A stretch of 64,000 nucleotides of DNA from Saccharospirillum sp039982735 (GTDB lineage: Bacteria; Pseudomonadota; Gammaproteobacteria; Pseudomonadales; Natronospirillaceae): contig NZ_JBDWXV010000011.1 in assembly GCF_039982735.1 (NCBI RefSeq), positions 186,001-250,000 of the forward strand. The letters run 5' to 3'. Within the stretch, counting starts at the first letter, position 1; the number at the start of each line of letters is the position of its first letter. The notes beneath the pieces are model-generated. The model was not told the DNA's origin. It searched no databases and saw only the letters and a list, made by a program, of their open reading frames with translations. The position numbers and the translations under genes are program-made. Shown one piece after another: positions 53,629 to 61,581 of this stretch.

Positions 53629-54338
53629 TCCGCTGCTTCCTGAGCTTTACTCAGCACCCCGCGCAATAATCGCAACTCTTTCGCCGTAGGGCGCGCCCGA
53701 CGATACAGAGCCTTGAGGTGGTCTAATGCCTGACCGGGCGCTTTGGTGTTGGTAAAGCCAATCTCATCCAGCGTTTGAGCCAGGTGATTGTAAAACCGGT
53801 TCAGATCCTCGTTTAACGGATAGTCTTCTTCGACTTGCTGTAACTGGTTTTGCCGCTGACTTGCTTTGAATACCTCGTAACACACCAATTGTACCGCCTG
53901 GCTGAGATTGAGCACCGGGTAGTCGGGGTTAGCATCAATGTTCAACTGGGCGTGGCATTGCTGAATATCATCGTTATGCAGACCCATGCGCTCACGACCA
54001 AACACAATGGCCACTGGCGCCTGTTGCTGTAACGAAACGGCTTCTTCGGCGCATTGCTCAGCTGTATAGGCGGGCAGTCGTATGCTGCGATCACGGGCGC
54101 TGGTACCTACCACCAGCACGCAGTCGTGGATGGCCTCGGCCAAAGAGGGAACGATGCGAGCACTGTCCAGAACATCCGTTGCCTGGCCTGCGCGACTGTA
54201 GGCTTCATCACTCGGAAAATCGACCGGATTCACCAGCACCAGATCGGACAAGCCCATGTTTTTCATGGCCCGCGCGACCGCGCCAATGTTTCCGGGATGC
54301 CAAGTCTGGATCAGGATAATGCGAATGTTTAAGGCCAT
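53619..54338 (-). CDS. trmJ: tRNA (cytidine/uridine-2'-O)-methyltransferase TrmJ
   Basis: A 239-residue SPOUT methyltransferase modifying position 32 of tRNA anticodon loops. TrmJ signatures are IILIQTWHPGNIGAVARAMK near the start, the knot motifs VFGRERMGLHNDD (about residue 112-124) and LNLSQAVQLVCYEV (about 143-156), and the C-terminal helical region with ALYRRARPTAKELRLLRGVL. Length fits the family. It is alone on its strand, with terminator 53587-53628 inside its 3' end. Confidence 0.93.
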   Translation of the reverse strand: MALNIRIILIQTWHPGNIGAVARAMKNMGLSDLVLVNPVDFPSDEAYSRAGQATDVLDSARIVPSLAEAIHDCVLVVGTSARDRSIRLPAYTAEQCAEEAVSLQQQAPVAIVFGRERMGLHNDDIQQCHAQLNIDANPDYPVLNLSQAVQLVCYEVFKASQRQNQLQQVEEDYPLNEDLNRFYNHLAQTLDEIGFTNTKAPGQALDHLKALYRRARPTAKELRLLRGVLSKAQEAADKR

Positions 54339-54414
54339 GACGGGAAAGCGCCCCCTGGAAATAAAAGAGGCGCAGTTTACCTGAAAAGGGTGGCGAGGGT
54401 CAGGCTCTCAACGC

Positions 54415-54831
54415 CTAAAATGCCTGGGACTGATAAGGCGTAAGCTGCACTCCCGCAATGCGCCACTGGTCTTCACTGTTCAAGCGCATGGCATAGTAGG
54501 CCATGTATTCGTCGCCTTCTCGGTCGCGGAGCCAGATCGGCTGTATCCAGGCGTCGCCCCCATCCCGCGCTTCTTCAAAGCGCATGACAGTGAAGTCGAT
54601 CAGTGGGCGATAGCCTTGTTGGACCATACGGTAGAAGCGATCGGGCGAACCAAACTGGCGTTTGATGCCCGCATCAGCGAAGCCATAGGCCGTATCAGCG
54701 TCACCATTTTGCAACGCGCCCAGTTGCTGGGTGATCAGTGGTTGAAATTCTTCGGGTGGGGTCGTGTTTTCGGCCAGGGCGGCGGTGGCCAGACCCAGGC
54801 CCATCATTGCGATTCCAAGCCAGCGTTTCAT
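54415..54831 (-). CDS. DUF4864 exported protein
   Basis: A 138-residue protein with a Sec signal peptide (MKRWLGIAMMGLGLATAALA, cleavage near residue 20). The mature part follows the DUF4864 pattern: QLGALQNGDADTAYGFADAG, RQFGSPDRFYRMVQQGYRPL, then a beta-rich half with the Trp-containing DAWIQPIWLRDREGDEYMAYY. The fold is related to NTF2/SnoaL-like domains by appearance. Function unknown. Confidence 0.82.
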   Translation of the reverse strand: MKRWLGIAMMGLGLATAALAENTTPPEEFQPLITQQLGALQNGDADTAYGFADAGIKRQFGSPDRFYRMVQQGYRPLIDFTVMRFEEARDGGDAWIQPIWLRDREGDEYMAYYAMRLNSEDQWRIAGVQLTPYQSQAF

Positions 54832-54942
54832 GACACACTTCCCCTCTGATCAGTATTTGTACAACTGGATACGCAGGGAAAGGATAGCTGGTTTTAAACG
54901 AAGAGCTTTATTTTAAATAGTTTGAATGCAACCACCTTGTGA

Positions 54943-55140
54943 GTGTTGGCTGCCGGGTGTGCCTATCTGGGGAAGTCTGAGGCATGGACTAAAACGCCAG
55001 GAGCGTTTTAGCATGAGCGCAGCGAACCCAAAGGGTGAATCCCAGGGAGGGGATTCATATCCCGAAGTCTAGGCCCCATGGATGGGTTGAGTGGGCGGCA
55101 TTCCGCCCGGCCCCGGATAGGCACACCCGGTAGCCGACAC
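54943..55140 (+). repeat. palindromic intergenic repeat R11 with 73-nt cassette
   Basis: Arms 54943-54972 and 55111-55140 pair over 30 positions with three G-U pairs and no mismatch on the plus strand. The 73-nt cassette (54989-55061) sits at site 1, replacing the TG of R8; site 2 is empty and site 3 is the long form. The outer ends are not recognisable. It ends 24 bases before the stop codon of the convergently read CorB-like gene. Confidence 0.88.
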
Positions 55141-55164
55141 GGCATCCAGCCACCGAATAAAGAT

Positions 55165-56442
55165 TTACTTGCGCTTGGCAGGCAACTCGCGGGTTCTGGC
55201 GGCGATGACCGCGTTGTCCCGGATCTGGAGGATTTCGATCAGGTAACGGTCGATCTTGATGCTCAGGTTGGCATCGGGGATGTCTTCAATGTGCTCGAGA
55301 ATCAGGCCATTCAGGGTTTTGGGGCCATCGATGGGCAGCTCCCAGCCCAGAGCACGGTTGATTTCCCGGATGTTGGCGGTGCCGTCAATCACGTAGGAGC
55401 CATCCCGCTGAGGGTGTATCTCCTTGCTGCTGTTGGCAAAATCTGTGGTGAATTCACCGACAATCTCTTCGAGCAAGTCTTCCAGCGTTACCAGGCCCTG
55501 AATATCGCCGTATTCATCGACGACCAGGCCCATGCGCAACTGTTGCGCCTGGAAATTCAGTAGCTGGGTGTGTAGTGGGGTGTTTTCCGGTACGAAATAG
55601 GGGTCTTTCGCCGCCTTGGTCAGCATGACCTTACTCGGCTCATCGGCATAGAGGAATTCAGCAGCATCGCGAATGTGCATAATGCCGATGACTTTATCCA
55701 GATCGCCCTTGTAGAGCGGGAAGCGGGTGTATTCGGTACGACGGATCTGATCGGCAATGGTGTCGATGTCGTTTTCCATATCAATGCCCGACACCTCGTT
55801 ACGGGGCACCATGATGTCGTTCACGCTGACGTTTTCGAGCTCCAGAATGCCCAGCAGCATGTTCTGGCGCTGCGCCGGCAGGCTATCGCCAGACTCGTTC
55901 ACTATGGTCTTTAGTTCTTCTGCCGACAAAGCTTCCTGGCCTGCATGCGAGTGACCAACGCGCATCAGCCAGAAAATGGCCTTCACAATCAGGTTGACCA
56001 GCCAAATGGCGGGCTTCAGAAAGACAAGAAGCGGACGCAAGACATAGGAAGCTGGAAAGGCTATTTTTTCAGGGTAGCGCTGGGCCAGGGTTTTCGGAGT
56101 GACTTCAGAAAAGATCAGTACAACAAGGGTTAGCGTGACCGTGGATACGCCCAAAGCCAGGTCCGGGTGTTCGGGCATCAGTCGGATCGCAATGAGGGTC
56201 GCCAGCGAGGCTGCCGCGATATTGACCAGATTATTGCCAATCAGTATGGCACTGATAAGCCGGTCGGGCGTATCGAGAAGTCGACGGGCCTGGGTGGCGC
56301 CGCGATGGCCTTCATTGGCAAGGTGTTTGAGGCGATAACGGTTCAGAGACAGCATGCTGGTCTCTGAACTGGAAAAAAAAGCAGAGAATAGCAGCAGCAG
56401 GCCCAGCATAAGAAACAGCAGGCCTATGGGTAGATCGTTCAA
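55165..56442 (-). CDS. corB: CNNM/CorB-type transporter (HlyC/CorC family)
   Basis: A 425-residue inner-membrane protein with a DUF21 domain of about four membrane segments (residues 5-190), two CBS domains (IMVPRNEVSGIDMENDIDTI and TKAAKDPYFVPENTPLHTQL regions, about 205-335) and a C-terminal CorC/HlyC domain (YVIDGTANIREINRALGWELP). The family is linked to Mg2+ export or Co2+/Mg2+ homeostasis. It resembles E. coli YfjD/CorB. It neighbours the ypjD gene on the same strand. Confidence 0.9.
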   Translation of the reverse strand: MNDLPIGLLFLMLGLLLLFSAFFSSSETSMLSLNRYRLKHLANEGHRGATQARRLLDTPDRLISAILIGNNLVNIAAASLATLIAIRLMPEHPDLALGVSTVTLTLVVLIFSEVTPKTLAQRYPEKIAFPASYVLRPLLVFLKPAIWLVNLIVKAIFWLMRVGHSHAGQEALSAEELKTIVNESGDSLPAQRQNMLLGILELENVSVNDIMVPRNEVSGIDMENDIDTIADQIRRTEYTRFPLYKGDLDKVIGIMHIRDAAEFLYADEPSKVMLTKAAKDPYFVPENTPLHTQLLNFQAQQLRMGLVVDEYGDIQGLVTLEDLLEEIVGEFTTDFANSSKEIHPQRDGSYVIDGTANIREINRALGWELPIDGPKTLNGLILEHIEDIPDANLSIKIDRYLIEILQIRDNAVIAARTRELPAKRK

Positions 56443-56535
56443 GGTGGGGAACCTAAATTACCGAATAAGTGTGCTTTTTAGCGGTGTGAGGGGTTCAGTG
56501 TCAAGGAATAACCGGAATTGGCGCACATTTTAAGC

Positions 56536-57330
56536 CTACCCATAGCGGTGCAGCAGGTATTCCAGCACGAATTTGGAGCCGAAAAAGGCCAGCATCAGAA
56601 AGATGAAACCAAACACCGTCAGCCGGCTGGCCAGCGCACCGCGCCAGCCGAGGTAAAAATGACCAAACAGCAGCACGGCAAAAAACAGCCAGGCCACAAA
56701 GGTGAGCACGGTTTTATGCACCAGATCCTGGGTCAGCAGATTATCAACAAAGAGCCCGCCCGAGATCATCGCTGCGGTTAGCAGAATAAAGCCGATCATC
56801 AGCCATTCAAATAGCAGGCGTTCCATGGTCTGCAGGGGCGGTAGAAACCGGTTCAGCCGGCCACTCAGGTGGTGCTCGTGTAACTGACGGTTTTGAATGC
56901 CCAGCAAGAGGGCGATCAGGGTGGCAATGGTGATGACGCTGTAAGCCAGCATGGACAGAAAGACATGCAACACCACGCCCGGTTGATAAAGCCTGGGCGC
57001 AAACTCCTGCGGCGTTACCGCAACAACGATCATGATCAGGGCAGCGGCCGGTAGCACAAAGGCAAAGAAGCTGTGCAACGGTTTAGACCAGCCGCTGATC
57101 AGTAGAACCGTCACAATGAAAAACGTAATAACCGAGGCCGCGTTGGTCAGGCTGATTTGCAGTGCACCGAGCACAATGACTTCGGACGCCAGAATCGACA
57201 GATGAGCAAGAACCGCCACAGCGGCGGGCCAGAATACCCAAGCCCGGGGCGGCAGCTCCACCCGGTAAAGGCCACGCAGGGCGATGGCGCCACTGAAGAT
57301 GTATCCCAAGACGGCAAGCCAGATCAGCAT
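56536..57330 (-). CDS. YpjD/CcsA-family inner-membrane protein
   Basis: A 264-residue protein with about eight membrane segments and the CcsA/CytC_asm pattern: HVFLSMLAYSVITIATLIAL (about residues 142-161) and RLLFEWLMIGFILLTAAMI, then HKTVLTFVAWLFFAVLL. Such proteins are annotated as cytochrome c assembly (ypjD) and lie divergently beside ffh in many gammaproteobacteria, as here. The HtxxxH-type heme-handling function is unproven for YpjD. Confidence 0.85.
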   Translation of the reverse strand: MLIWLAVLGYIFSGAIALRGLYRVELPPRAWVFWPAAVAVLAHLSILASEVIVLGALQISLTNAASVITFFIVTVLLISGWSKPLHSFFAFVLPAAALIMIVVAVTPQEFAPRLYQPGVVLHVFLSMLAYSVITIATLIALLLGIQNRQLHEHHLSGRLNRFLPPLQTMERLLFEWLMIGFILLTAAMISGGLFVDNLLTQDLVHKTVLTFVAWLFFAVLLFGHFYLGWRGALASRLTVFGFIFLMLAFFGSKFVLEYLLHRYG

Positions 57331-57505
57331 TCAGGTTCCTTGAATCGGGTAGTTTGGTGTTCGACCGGGGTCGGGTGCATGAGTGTCGCATAAATGATAG
57401 CGATTCCCAACCGGACTGCACGCTCGGGGTGGTCGAAAAGCCATCATAGAGACCAGCGCGTCGCACTGTTATACTGCCCCCATTCTCACTTGCACGGAAG
57501 TCATG

Positions 57506-58915
57506 ATGTTTAAAAGCCTGTCCGAACGTCTGTCCCAGACGCTGAAACAGATCTCCGGTCAGTCCAAACTGACGGAAGACAACATCAAGGCCACGTTGCG
57601 CGAAGTGCGCATGGCCTTGCTGGAAGCCGATGTCGCCTTGCCAGTCGTCAAAGCTTTCATTGACCGGGTGCGTGATCGCGCCGTCGGTCAGGAAGTCAGC
57701 AACGCTCTGAACCCGGGGCAGCAGTTCCTGAAAGTCGTCCAGTCTGAACTGGTCGAGGTGATGGGCGCCCAGGGTGAACCGCTGGATTTAAGCACCCAGC
57801 CGCCGGCGGTGATTCTAATGGCCGGTCTGCAGGGGGCGGGTAAAACCACCACCGTCGCCAAGCTGGCGCGTTACCTGATCGAGCGCGACAAGAAAAAGGT
57901 CATGGTGGTTTCGGCCGACGTCTACCGTCCCGCCGCTATTAAACAGTTAGAAACTCTGGCCGGTGAAGTCGGCGCCGTGTTTTTCCCGAGTGATGCATCC
58001 CAGAAACCGGTGGCCATCGCTGAGGCAGCCATCGCAGCGGCGCGTAAACAGTATATAGATGTCGTTCTTGTGGATACCGCAGGTCGATTGGCGATCGACG
58101 AAGCCATGATGGCCGAGATTCAGGCGCTGCATAAGGCCATCAACCCGATTGAAACCCTGTTCGTGGTCGACGCCATGACCGGTCAGGATGCGGCCAATAC
58201 CGCCAAGGCCTTCAATGAGGCCTTGCCGCTGACCGGGGTAGTACTGTCCAAAGCAGACGGTGATGCCCGGGGTGGTGCGGCGCTGTCTGTGCGGCACATT
58301 ACCGGCAAACCGATCAAATTCATGGGCATGGGCGAAAAGACCGATGCCCTGGAAGCCTTTCACCCCGATCGGGTTGCTTCGCGCATTCTCGACATGGGCG
58401 ATGTGCTGTCGCTGATCGAAGAAGTCGAGCGTAAGGTCGATAAAGGCAAGGCCGAACAACTGGCAGCCAAGCTGAAAAAAGGCAAAGGCTTCGATTTGGC
58501 CGATTTTCGCGACCAGCTGCGCCAGATGGACAGCATGGGCGGCCTGATGGGCATGGTCGACAAACTGCCGGGCATGGGACAGATGGGCCAGGCGGCCAGT
58601 CAGATGCAGGGGGCGGAAAAGAATTTCAGACAGATGGGCGCCATCATTGATTCGATGACACCGGCCGAGCGCCACTTCCCCGACAAGATCAACGGCTCAC
58701 GCAAGCGCCGCATTGCCATGGGTTCCGGCACCCAGATTCAGGACATCAATCGCTTGCTGAAACAGCACAAGCAGATGTCGAAAATGATGAAGAAGGTCGG
58801 TAAGAAAGGCGGCATGGCTAAAATGATGCGTGGCATGGGCGGCATGATGGGCGGCGGCGGTGGTCTGCCACCAGGCGGCTTCCCGGGAGGCGGTGGACGC
58901 GGCCCCTTCGGCTGA
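57506..58915 (+). CDS. ffh: signal recognition particle protein Ffh
   Basis: A 469-residue SRP54 GTPase that targets membrane proteins. G motifs are LQGAGKTTTVAKLA (G1, near residue 106-119), VDTAGR (near 190) and SKADGDARGG (G4 region). The C-terminal M domain is Met-rich, with KMMKKVGKKGGMAKMMRGMG and a Gly-rich tail. The start was set at the second of two adjacent ATGs (57506) because Ffh proteins begin MF.SL..RL. It is divergent from ypjD. Confidence 0.96.
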   Translation: MFKSLSERLSQTLKQISGQSKLTEDNIKATLREVRMALLEADVALPVVKAFIDRVRDRAVGQEVSNALNPGQQFLKVVQSELVEVMGAQGEPLDLSTQPPAVILMAGLQGAGKTTTVAKLARYLIERDKKKVMVVSADVYRPAAIKQLETLAGEVGAVFFPSDASQKPVAIAEAAIAAARKQYIDVVLVDTAGRLAIDEAMMAEIQALHKAINPIETLFVVDAMTGQDAANTAKAFNEALPLTGVVLSKADGDARGGAALSVRHITGKPIKFMGMGEKTDALEAFHPDRVASRILDMGDVLSLIEEVERKVDKGKAEQLAAKLKKGKGFDLADFRDQLRQMDSMGGLMGMVDKLPGMGQMGQAASQMQGAEKNFRQMGAIIDSMTPAERHFPDKINGSRKRRIAMGSGTQIQDINRLLKQHKQMSKMMKKVGKKGGMAKMMRGMGGMMGGGGGLPPGGFPGGGGRGPFG

Positions 58916-58929
58916 TAGGGGAGTCCAAC

Positions 58930-59115
58930 TAACTTAAGTTTCGGAGTTCGCCGGAGAACCGAGCAGCGGGTACCGGGGTAGCCCTTGTGGGGAAGTCCGC
59001 AACATGGATGTTGCGGTCTAGGCCCCACGGACGGGTTCACGCCGACCCCACAAGGGCTACCCCGGCACCCGGTGCGGGCTCAAGCCACCCAGCCAACCCG
59101 AACTTCGAAACTTGG
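58930..59115 (+). repeat. palindromic intergenic repeat R12
   Basis: The outer ends AACTTAAGTTTCGGAGTTCG (58931 on) and CGAACTTCGAAACTTGGG are roughly complementary. Arms 58963-58992 and 59046-59075 pair over 30 positions with one G-G and one A-C mismatch. The short form is seen at all three sites, with hairpin CCGCAACA/TGTTGCGG. It lies between the ffh stop and the S16 operon promoter and may insulate the two. Confidence 0.86.
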
Positions 59116-59144
59116 GCATCCGTGCCCGACATAGCCCTTGCGAC

Positions 59145-59172
59145 TTGATTTACAGCCCCTAATACGTATACT
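59145..59172 (+). promoter_or_regulatory. predicted promoter of the rpsP operon
   Basis: TTGATT (59145-59150) and TATACT (59167-59172), 16-base spacing, followed about 10 bases later by a ten-pair hairpin GAAAACCGGG/CCCGGTTTTC (59184-59208). Transcription would start near 59180, leaving a leader of about 150 nt before rpsP. Confidence 0.6.
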
Positions 59173-59332
59173 TTCGCGGCCTTGAAAACCGGGGTGGGCC
59201 CGGTTTTCGGTATAACTTTGGGTTAGTGAACCCGTGTTTCAGCGTGCTGAAGCCGGTTCATGATCAGGGGTAACCCCTCTGAAGATCCAAAACGGCAGGT
59301 GATTTCAAAGCTTGCCCAGACAGGAGGACGCG

Positions 59333-59584
59333 ATGGTAGTCATTAGACTCTCACGTGGCGGTTCTAAGAAGCGCCCGTTTTATCATATTTCCGTAGCCGA
59401 CAGCCGTAATGCCCGTGACGGGCGTTTTATCGAGCGTGTTGGTTTCTTTAACCCGGTCGCCCGTGGTCAGGAAGAGCGCTTGCGCGTTTCTCTGGATCGC
59501 GTCGAATACTGGGCCAGCAAGGGTGCGCAGACTTCTGACCGTGTCGCCCAGCTGCTTAAAGAGTACCGGAAAGCCCAAGGCTGA
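59333..59584 (+). CDS. rpsP: 30S ribosomal protein S16
   Basis: An 83-residue ribosomal protein; MVVIRLSRGGSKKRPFYHIS and FIERVGFFNPVARG are diagnostic. AGGAGG at 59322-59327 decides the ATG at 59333, although the frame is open from 59312. It is the first gene of the rpsP-rimM-trmD-rplS operon. Confidence 0.98.
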   Translation: MVVIRLSRGGSKKRPFYHISVADSRNARDGRFIERVGFFNPVARGQEERLRVSLDRVEYWASKGAQTSDRVAQLLKEYRKAQG

Positions 59585-59607
59585 TCCGTCCAGTCAAGGG
59601 TTGATGT

Positions 59608-60144
59608 ATGACGCCGGAAAAACCGGAAGAAATGATCGTGCTGGGCCGGGTTTCCTCGGTATACGGTATTCAGGGCTGGGTGAAAATCTACTCCTATACC
59701 GAACCGATGGACCGGATTCTGGATTACGGTCACTGGTTGCTCAATATGAACGGCCGCTGGACACCGATTACCGTTGATAAGGGGCGCAGTCACGGCAAGG
59801 GCATGGTGGCACACTTTGAAGGGTGTGATGACCGTGACCAGGCCAAGCAGTACTGCGGTGCCGATATTGGGGTGACAAGTGATCAACTGCCGACGCTACC
59901 TGACGACGAGTTCTACTGGTATCAACTGGAAGGCTTGCGCGTTGTGAATGAGCAGGGTGTCGTACTGGGTAAGGTGGATCATATGATGAGTGCGGGGGCC
60001 AGCAACGATGTGTTGGTGGTCAGTGGCAGTGCCGACAGTATCGACCGTCAGCAACGCCTGATTCCGTACGTACCGGATATCTATATCAAAGACGTTGACC
60101 TTGAAGCGGGTCAGATTCGAGTTGATTGGGATCCGGAGTTTTGA
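59608..60144 (+). CDS. rimM: ribosome maturation factor RimM
   Basis: A 178-residue 30S assembly factor that binds S19. The N-terminal beta-barrel starts LGRVSSVYGIQGWVKIYSYT, and the C-terminal PRC-barrel includes DDEFYWYQLEGLRVVNEQG and RLIPYVPDIYIKDVDLEAG. Length is normal. It lies 23 bases after rpsP and 29 bases before trmD. Confidence 0.96.
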   Translation: MTPEKPEEMIVLGRVSSVYGIQGWVKIYSYTEPMDRILDYGHWLLNMNGRWTPITVDKGRSHGKGMVAHFEGCDDRDQAKQYCGADIGVTSDQLPTLPDDEFYWYQLEGLRVVNEQGVVLGKVDHMMSAGASNDVLVVSGSADSIDRQQRLIPYVPDIYIKDVDLEAGQIRVDWDPEF

Positions 60145-60173
60145 CAATACCGTCAGAGGATGAGCGGGCCGAT

Positions 60174-60959
60174 ATGGCTGTTCAGCCTGAGCACAAGCAA
60201 TGGTTCGGTGTGGTGAGTCTGTTTCCGGACATGTTCGAATCCTTTTTGGATCAGGGCGTGATCGGCCGGGCGGCCAAGCAGGGGTTGATTGACGTCGGGT
60301 TCTGGAACCCGCGCGATTACACCCACGACAAGCACCGTACCGTGGACGACCGACCCTTCGGGGGCGGGCCTGGCATGCTGATGAAGGTGCAACCCCTGCG
60401 GGATGCGATTCAGGCAGCGAAAGCCGCCAGCGGCAACCAGGCCAGGGTGATCTATTTGTCGCCTCAGGGCAGACGACTGGATCAGGCTGGCGTACATAGC
60501 TTGGCGCGGTATCGACACATGATTTTCGTTTGCGGCCGTTATGAAGGCATCGACGAACGTGTGATCGAGACCGAAGTGGATGAAGAATGGTCGTTGGGTG
60601 ACTTTGTGCTCAGCGGTGGTGAATTGGCCGCCATGGCGTTTATCGATGCCATAGGTCGTCAGATCCCCGGCGTACTGGGGCATGAGGCATCAGCGGTTGA
60701 AGATTCATTCACCGATGGATTGCTGGACTGTCCACATTACACACGACCTGAAGTACTGGATGGAATGAGTGTGCCGGAGGTACTGCTCAGTGGTCACCAC
60801 GATAACATTCGTCGGTGGCGGCTCAAGCAGGCACTGGGGCGCACTTGGCAACGTAGATCAGACCTGTTGGCTGACCGGGAAATGACCGCAGAACAGCAGG
60901 CGCTTTTGGACGAGTATCTCAATGAGCAGAACTCGCGCAATGGATCAGGAGCGATTTGA
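60174..60959 (+). CDS. trmD: tRNA (guanine37-N1)-methyltransferase
   Basis: A 261-residue SPOUT enzyme making m1G37. Key motifs are FGGGPGMLMKVQPL, VIYLSPQGRRLDQ (knot), FVCGRYEGIDERVIE and EWSLGDFVLSGGELAAM, then the C-terminal helical domain ending near the stop. The start was set at ATG 60174 (MAVQPEHKQWFGVVSLFP), as in other TrmD; the open frame extends to 60126 inside rimM. Its stop shares one base with the rplS ATG. Confidence 0.97.
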   Translation: MAVQPEHKQWFGVVSLFPDMFESFLDQGVIGRAAKQGLIDVGFWNPRDYTHDKHRTVDDRPFGGGPGMLMKVQPLRDAIQAAKAASGNQARVIYLSPQGRRLDQAGVHSLARYRHMIFVCGRYEGIDERVIETEVDEEWSLGDFVLSGGELAAMAFIDAIGRQIPGVLGHEASAVEDSFTDGLLDCPHYTRPEVLDGMSVPEVLLSGHHDNIRRWRLKQALGRTWQRRSDLLADREMTAEQQALLDEYLNEQNSRNGSGAI

Positions 60960-61324
60960 TGAGCAATAGCAATTTGATTATTCAGCAACTTGAAGCTGAA
61001 CAGATGAACAAAGAAATCCCTGCTTTCGGCCCGGGTGATACCGTGGTTGTTCAGGTTAAAGTTAAAGAAGGCGAGCGTGAGCGTTTGCAGGCCTTTGAAG
61101 GCGTAGTGATTGGCAAGCGTAACCGCGGCCTGAACTCGGCTTTCACGGTTCGTAAAATCTCCAGCGGCGTTGGTGTTGAGCGGACCTTCCAGTCCTTCTC
61201 ACCGGTTGTAGACAGTGTGGAAGTCAAGCGTCGTGGTGACGTGCGTCAGGCCAAGCTGTACTACTTGCGTGAGCGTTCAGGTAAGTCTGCACGCATCAAA
61301 GAAAAAATCGATCACAAGCGTTAA
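60959..61324 (+). CDS. rplS: 50S ribosomal protein L19
   Basis: A 121-residue ribosomal protein at the subunit interface. Signatures are IPAFGPGDTVVVQVKVKEG, LQAFEGVVIGKRNRG and VGVERTFQSFSP. ATG 60959 lies in TGATG, overlapping the trmD stop, with AGGAGCG upstream. It ends the operon, as the following terminator shows. Confidence 0.98.
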   Translation: MSNSNLIIQQLEAEQMNKEIPAFGPGDTVVVQVKVKEGERERLQAFEGVVIGKRNRGLNSAFTVRKISSGVGVERTFQSFSPVVDSVEVKRRGDVRQAKLYYLRERSGKSARIKEKIDHKR

Positions 61325-61358
61325 TTCGCTGAGCGATTATCGCTCTGTGACGGTTTTG

Positions 61359-61385
61359 AAAAGGCAGCCTCGGCTGCCTTTTTTT
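61359..61385 (+). terminator. intrinsic terminator of the rpsP operon
   Basis: AAAAGGCAGC, loop CTCG, GCTGCCTTTTTTT: stem of six GC-rich pairs plus A-T pairs and a long T-run, 35 bases after the rplS stop. Confidence 0.93.
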
Positions 61386-61481
61386 ATTGGCGTTCCAGAG
61401 GCGTCTGGGTGGGTGAAACAGCCTGTTGCGAAAATATCACGGTCGCAGGGGCCAAAGTCCGCTTTTGGCGCGGGTTTCGCG

Positions 61482-61510
61482 TTGACACCCAGCGGCGCGC
61501 TCAGTATGTT
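61482..61510 (+). promoter_or_regulatory. predicted sigma-70 promoter of hom
   Basis: Perfect -35 TTGACA (61482-61487), 17-base spacer, -10 TATGTT (61505-61510). The start site would be near 61517, about 65 bases before hom. A GC-rich hairpin (TCGGTCGG with CCGGCCGA, about 61528-61550) lies in the leader, with no clear attenuator peptide. Confidence 0.7.
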
Positions 61511-61581
61511 TTGAACTCCCTACCGTTCGGTCGGCGTATGCCCGGCCGATGTTGGATTCCAGTCAGTAAATGAGGTCAGTT

